Below are positions 62,528 to 64,000 of a DNA stretch of 64,000 bases, piece by piece. The notes below the pieces were generated by a model that worked only from the letters and a program-made list of their open reading frames with translations, made no database searches and was not told where the DNA came from. Each line of letters starts with the position of its first letter. Within the stretch, counting starts at the first letter, position 1. The DNA is from Jiangella rhizosphaerae (lineage in GTDB: Bacteria > Actinomycetota > Actinomycetes > Jiangellales > Jiangellaceae), in contig NZ_QUAL01000053.1 in NCBI RefSeq assembly GCF_003579925.1, forward strand, positions 21,529 to 85,528. The letters run 5' to 3'. The position numbers and the translations under genes are program-made.

Positions 62528-63907
62528 TCAGCGCCCGCGCCGGACGGCGAACAGGCCGAGGCCGAACAGGACGACCGCGACCGCCGTCACGAGCAGGCCG
62601 ACGTCGTGCAGGCCGTCGGTGGAGAGGTCCTGTTCGAGGATGACGCCGAGCACGCTCGTCGCCGCGATGGCGCCGAGGTAACGGAAGGTCTGGAACAGAC
62701 CCGCCGACGCCCCCATCCGCCCGGCCGGCGCCGCCGAGTAGAGCGCCGTCTGCAGGCTCAGGTTCGTCACGCCGTTGGGGACGCCGAGCAGCACGGCGAT
62801 CCCGAGCAGCAGCACGACCGGCGTCCCGTCACCCAGCAGGAGCAGCGCCGACGCCGCGACCACCAGGAGGCCGAGACCGAGCAGCCGCGGACCGGTCGAG
62901 CCGTGCCGCCGGATCGCCCGGGCCGTGACCGGAGTGACGACCATGCTGAGCAGCGTCGTCGGAAGCACCAGCAGGCCCACCGTCGCCGGGTCGAAGCCGC
63001 GGACCCGCTCCAGCCACATCGGCATGCCGAAGAAGATGCAGTAGAAGACCAGGTTGATCCCGCCCTGCTGGGCGAGGACCGTGCTCAGCGCGCGGTTCGC
63101 GGCCAGCCCGCGCACGTCCAGGAACGGCTCGGCCACCGTCCGCTCCCGCCACACCAGCAGCGCGCCCAGCGCGACGACGACCGGCGCGAGCCACCACAGC
63201 GGCCGGCCCGCGAGCGACAGCACGCCGAAGATCAGCGCCACCAGAGTGCCGCTGAACAGGGCGATCCCCGGCAGGTCCAGCTCCCGCCACCCGACCCGCG
63301 GTCCGCGCCGGACCGGCACGCCGGCCAGCACCCGCATCGCCAGGACGATGCCCACCAGCGTCACCGGCACGTTGACCAGGAACACCGCCTCCCACCCGGC
63401 GGCGGCGACCAGCAGCCCGCCGAGCACCGGGCCCAGCGCCGCACTCCCCGACGCGGCCACGGACAGGACGGCGAGCGCGCGGGCCGGCGGCTGAGCGCCC
63501 TGCCCTCCCTCAGGCTCTGCACCCGCGGCGGACCGCACCAGGATGAGCGCCGACGGGTACGCCGTCGACGTCGCCGCCGCCTGGACCAGCCGCACCACCA
63601 GCAGCCAGCCGAAGTCCGGCGCGAGCGGCGCCAGGGCCGACGCCGTCCCCATGAGCGCCAGTCCGCCGACGAACAGCCGCCGCGCGCCGAGCTGGTCGGC
63701 CAGCCGTCCCATCAGCGGCTGGCACACCGCGGCGACCACGTAGAACCCGGACGCCAGCCACGTCGACGTCGCGATGCCGACGCCGAAGTCGCGCTGCAGG
63801 CTCACCAGCGCCACCGCGATCATCGACGAGTTCAGCGGGTTGAGCAGCGTGCCCAGCGACAGCGTGAGCAGCAGGCGGTTGGTGACGCCTCCGGGTCCCC
63901 GGGTCAT
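62528..63907 (-). CDS. MFS transporter, DHA2 (14-helix) type
   Basis: The 459-residue membrane protein has a typical EmrB/QacA start (LLLTLSLGTLLNPLNSSMIAVAL) and the MFS loop motif GRLADQLGARRLFVGG after helix 2. The motif-C-like GPVLGGLLVAAAGWEAVFLVNVP segment marks proton antiporters. About 14 hydrophobic segments are visible. It likely exports drugs or metabolites. Its ATG overlaps the stop of the upstream gene (ATGA), making a two-transporter operon. Confidence 0.9.
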   Translation of the reverse strand: MTRGPGGVTNRLLLTLSLGTLLNPLNSSMIAVALVSLQRDFGVGIATSTWLASGFYVVAAVCQPLMGRLADQLGARRLFVGGLALMGTASALAPLAPDFGWLLVVRLVQAAATSTAYPSALILVRSAAGAEPEGGQGAQPPARALAVLSVAASGSAALGPVLGGLLVAAAGWEAVFLVNVPVTLVGIVLAMRVLAGVPVRRGPRVGWRELDLPGIALFSGTLVALIFGVLSLAGRPLWWLAPVVVALGALLVWRERTVAEPFLDVRGLAANRALSTVLAQQGGINLVFYCIFFGMPMWLERVRGFDPATVGLLVLPTTLLSMVVTPVTARAIRRHGSTGPRLLGLGLLVVAASALLLLGDGTPVVLLLGIAVLLGVPNGVTNLSLQTALYSAAPAGRMGASAGLFQTFRYLGAIAATSVLGVILEQDLSTDGLHDVGLLVTAVAVVLFGLGLFAVRRGR

Positions 63908-64000
63908 CCGGCGGCGCCGTTCCGCGGCACCCAGCGGCCCATCAGCGCCGCGGCGACGAACGCGACGGCGCCGGCCGCCGCGATGGCCGCGCCGAGGGTG
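63904..64000 (-). CDS. C-terminal end of a second membrane transporter (partial)
   Basis: Only the last 31 residues are in the window: a hydrophobic helix LGAAIAAAGAVAFVAAALMG followed by RWVPRNGAAG and the stop. This looks like the last membrane helix and tail of an MFS-type transporter. It overlaps the next transporter by 4 bases. Confidence 0.6.
   Translation of the reverse strand, partial: TLGAAIAAAGAVAFVAAALMGRWVPRNGAAG

Overview
The window is very GC-rich DNA (roughly 70-73% by eye) with GTG starts, ATGA/GTGA gene overlaps, strong third-position GC and long shadow frames. The gene content (DUF222/HNH 13E12-type nuclease, TQXA/LPXTG wall protein, B12-controlled class I ribonucleotide reductase, DUF4862, DUF6578, TM0106-type nuclease-helicase) points to a high-GC actinobacterium. 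A Jiangella-like or related soil actinomycete is plausible but not proven. No rRNA, tRNA, CRISPR array or insertion sequence was seen.

Layout. 1-4.2 kb: end of an HNH nuclease, then a 2-oxoacid dehydrogenase operon (E1 alpha, E1 beta, E2). 4.5-6.8 kb: a sortase-anchored thioester protein and an acyl-CoA thioesterase. 6.8-15.8 kb: a nine-gene minus-strand sugar-acid uptake and catabolism cluster (ADP-ribosylglycohydrolase-fold protein, ABC importer, aldo/keto reductase, glucarate-dehydratase-like enolase, Ldh-type dehydrogenase, RraA-like aldolase, GntR regulator). A diverging paralogue of its first gene lies at 15.9-17.1 kb. 17.1-22.3 kb: a cobalamin riboswitch followed by nrdA, nrdB and an Nramp Mn(II) importer. 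NrdB carries Phe at the radical-tyrosine position and Glu at the first metal position, as in Mn/Fe class Ic enzymes. 22.4-26.8 kb: an EamA exporter, an XRE-TPR regulator divergent from a 40-residue secreted peptide gene, an aminotransferase and a small membrane protein. 27-31 kb: LMW phosphatase and fructosamine kinase pair, ABC exporter. 32.5-35.8 kb: thiamin genes (thiE diverging from TPP-riboswitch-thiO-thiS-thiG). 35.8-42.7 kb: HAD phosphatase, ArsR-SulP operon, DinB protein, AAA ATPase behind two palindromic operators, AlaX, aldehyde dehydrogenase. 42.8-52.1 kb: one 3105-residue secreted subtilase with five tandem copies of an unrecognised module. 52.2-56.3 kb: a broken GlxA-type regulator beside a cupin, a nitroreductase and a lower-GC AbiE-like toxin-antitoxin pair. 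56.3-64 kb: RecB-like nuclease-helicase, TauE permease, MazG-like pyrophosphohydrolase, DUF4862, DUF6578 and two MFS transporters, the last cut by the window edge.

The two most interesting units are the B12-riboswitch/nrdA/nrdB/mntH operon, which appears to couple B12 shortage to both an alternative RNR and import of its likely metal, and the XRE-TPR regulator with its small exported peptide, which looks like an actinobacterial Rap-Phr-type signalling pair. The sugar-acid cluster led by an ADP-ribosylglycohydrolase-fold protein and the modular giant protease are the next candidates for undescribed biology.
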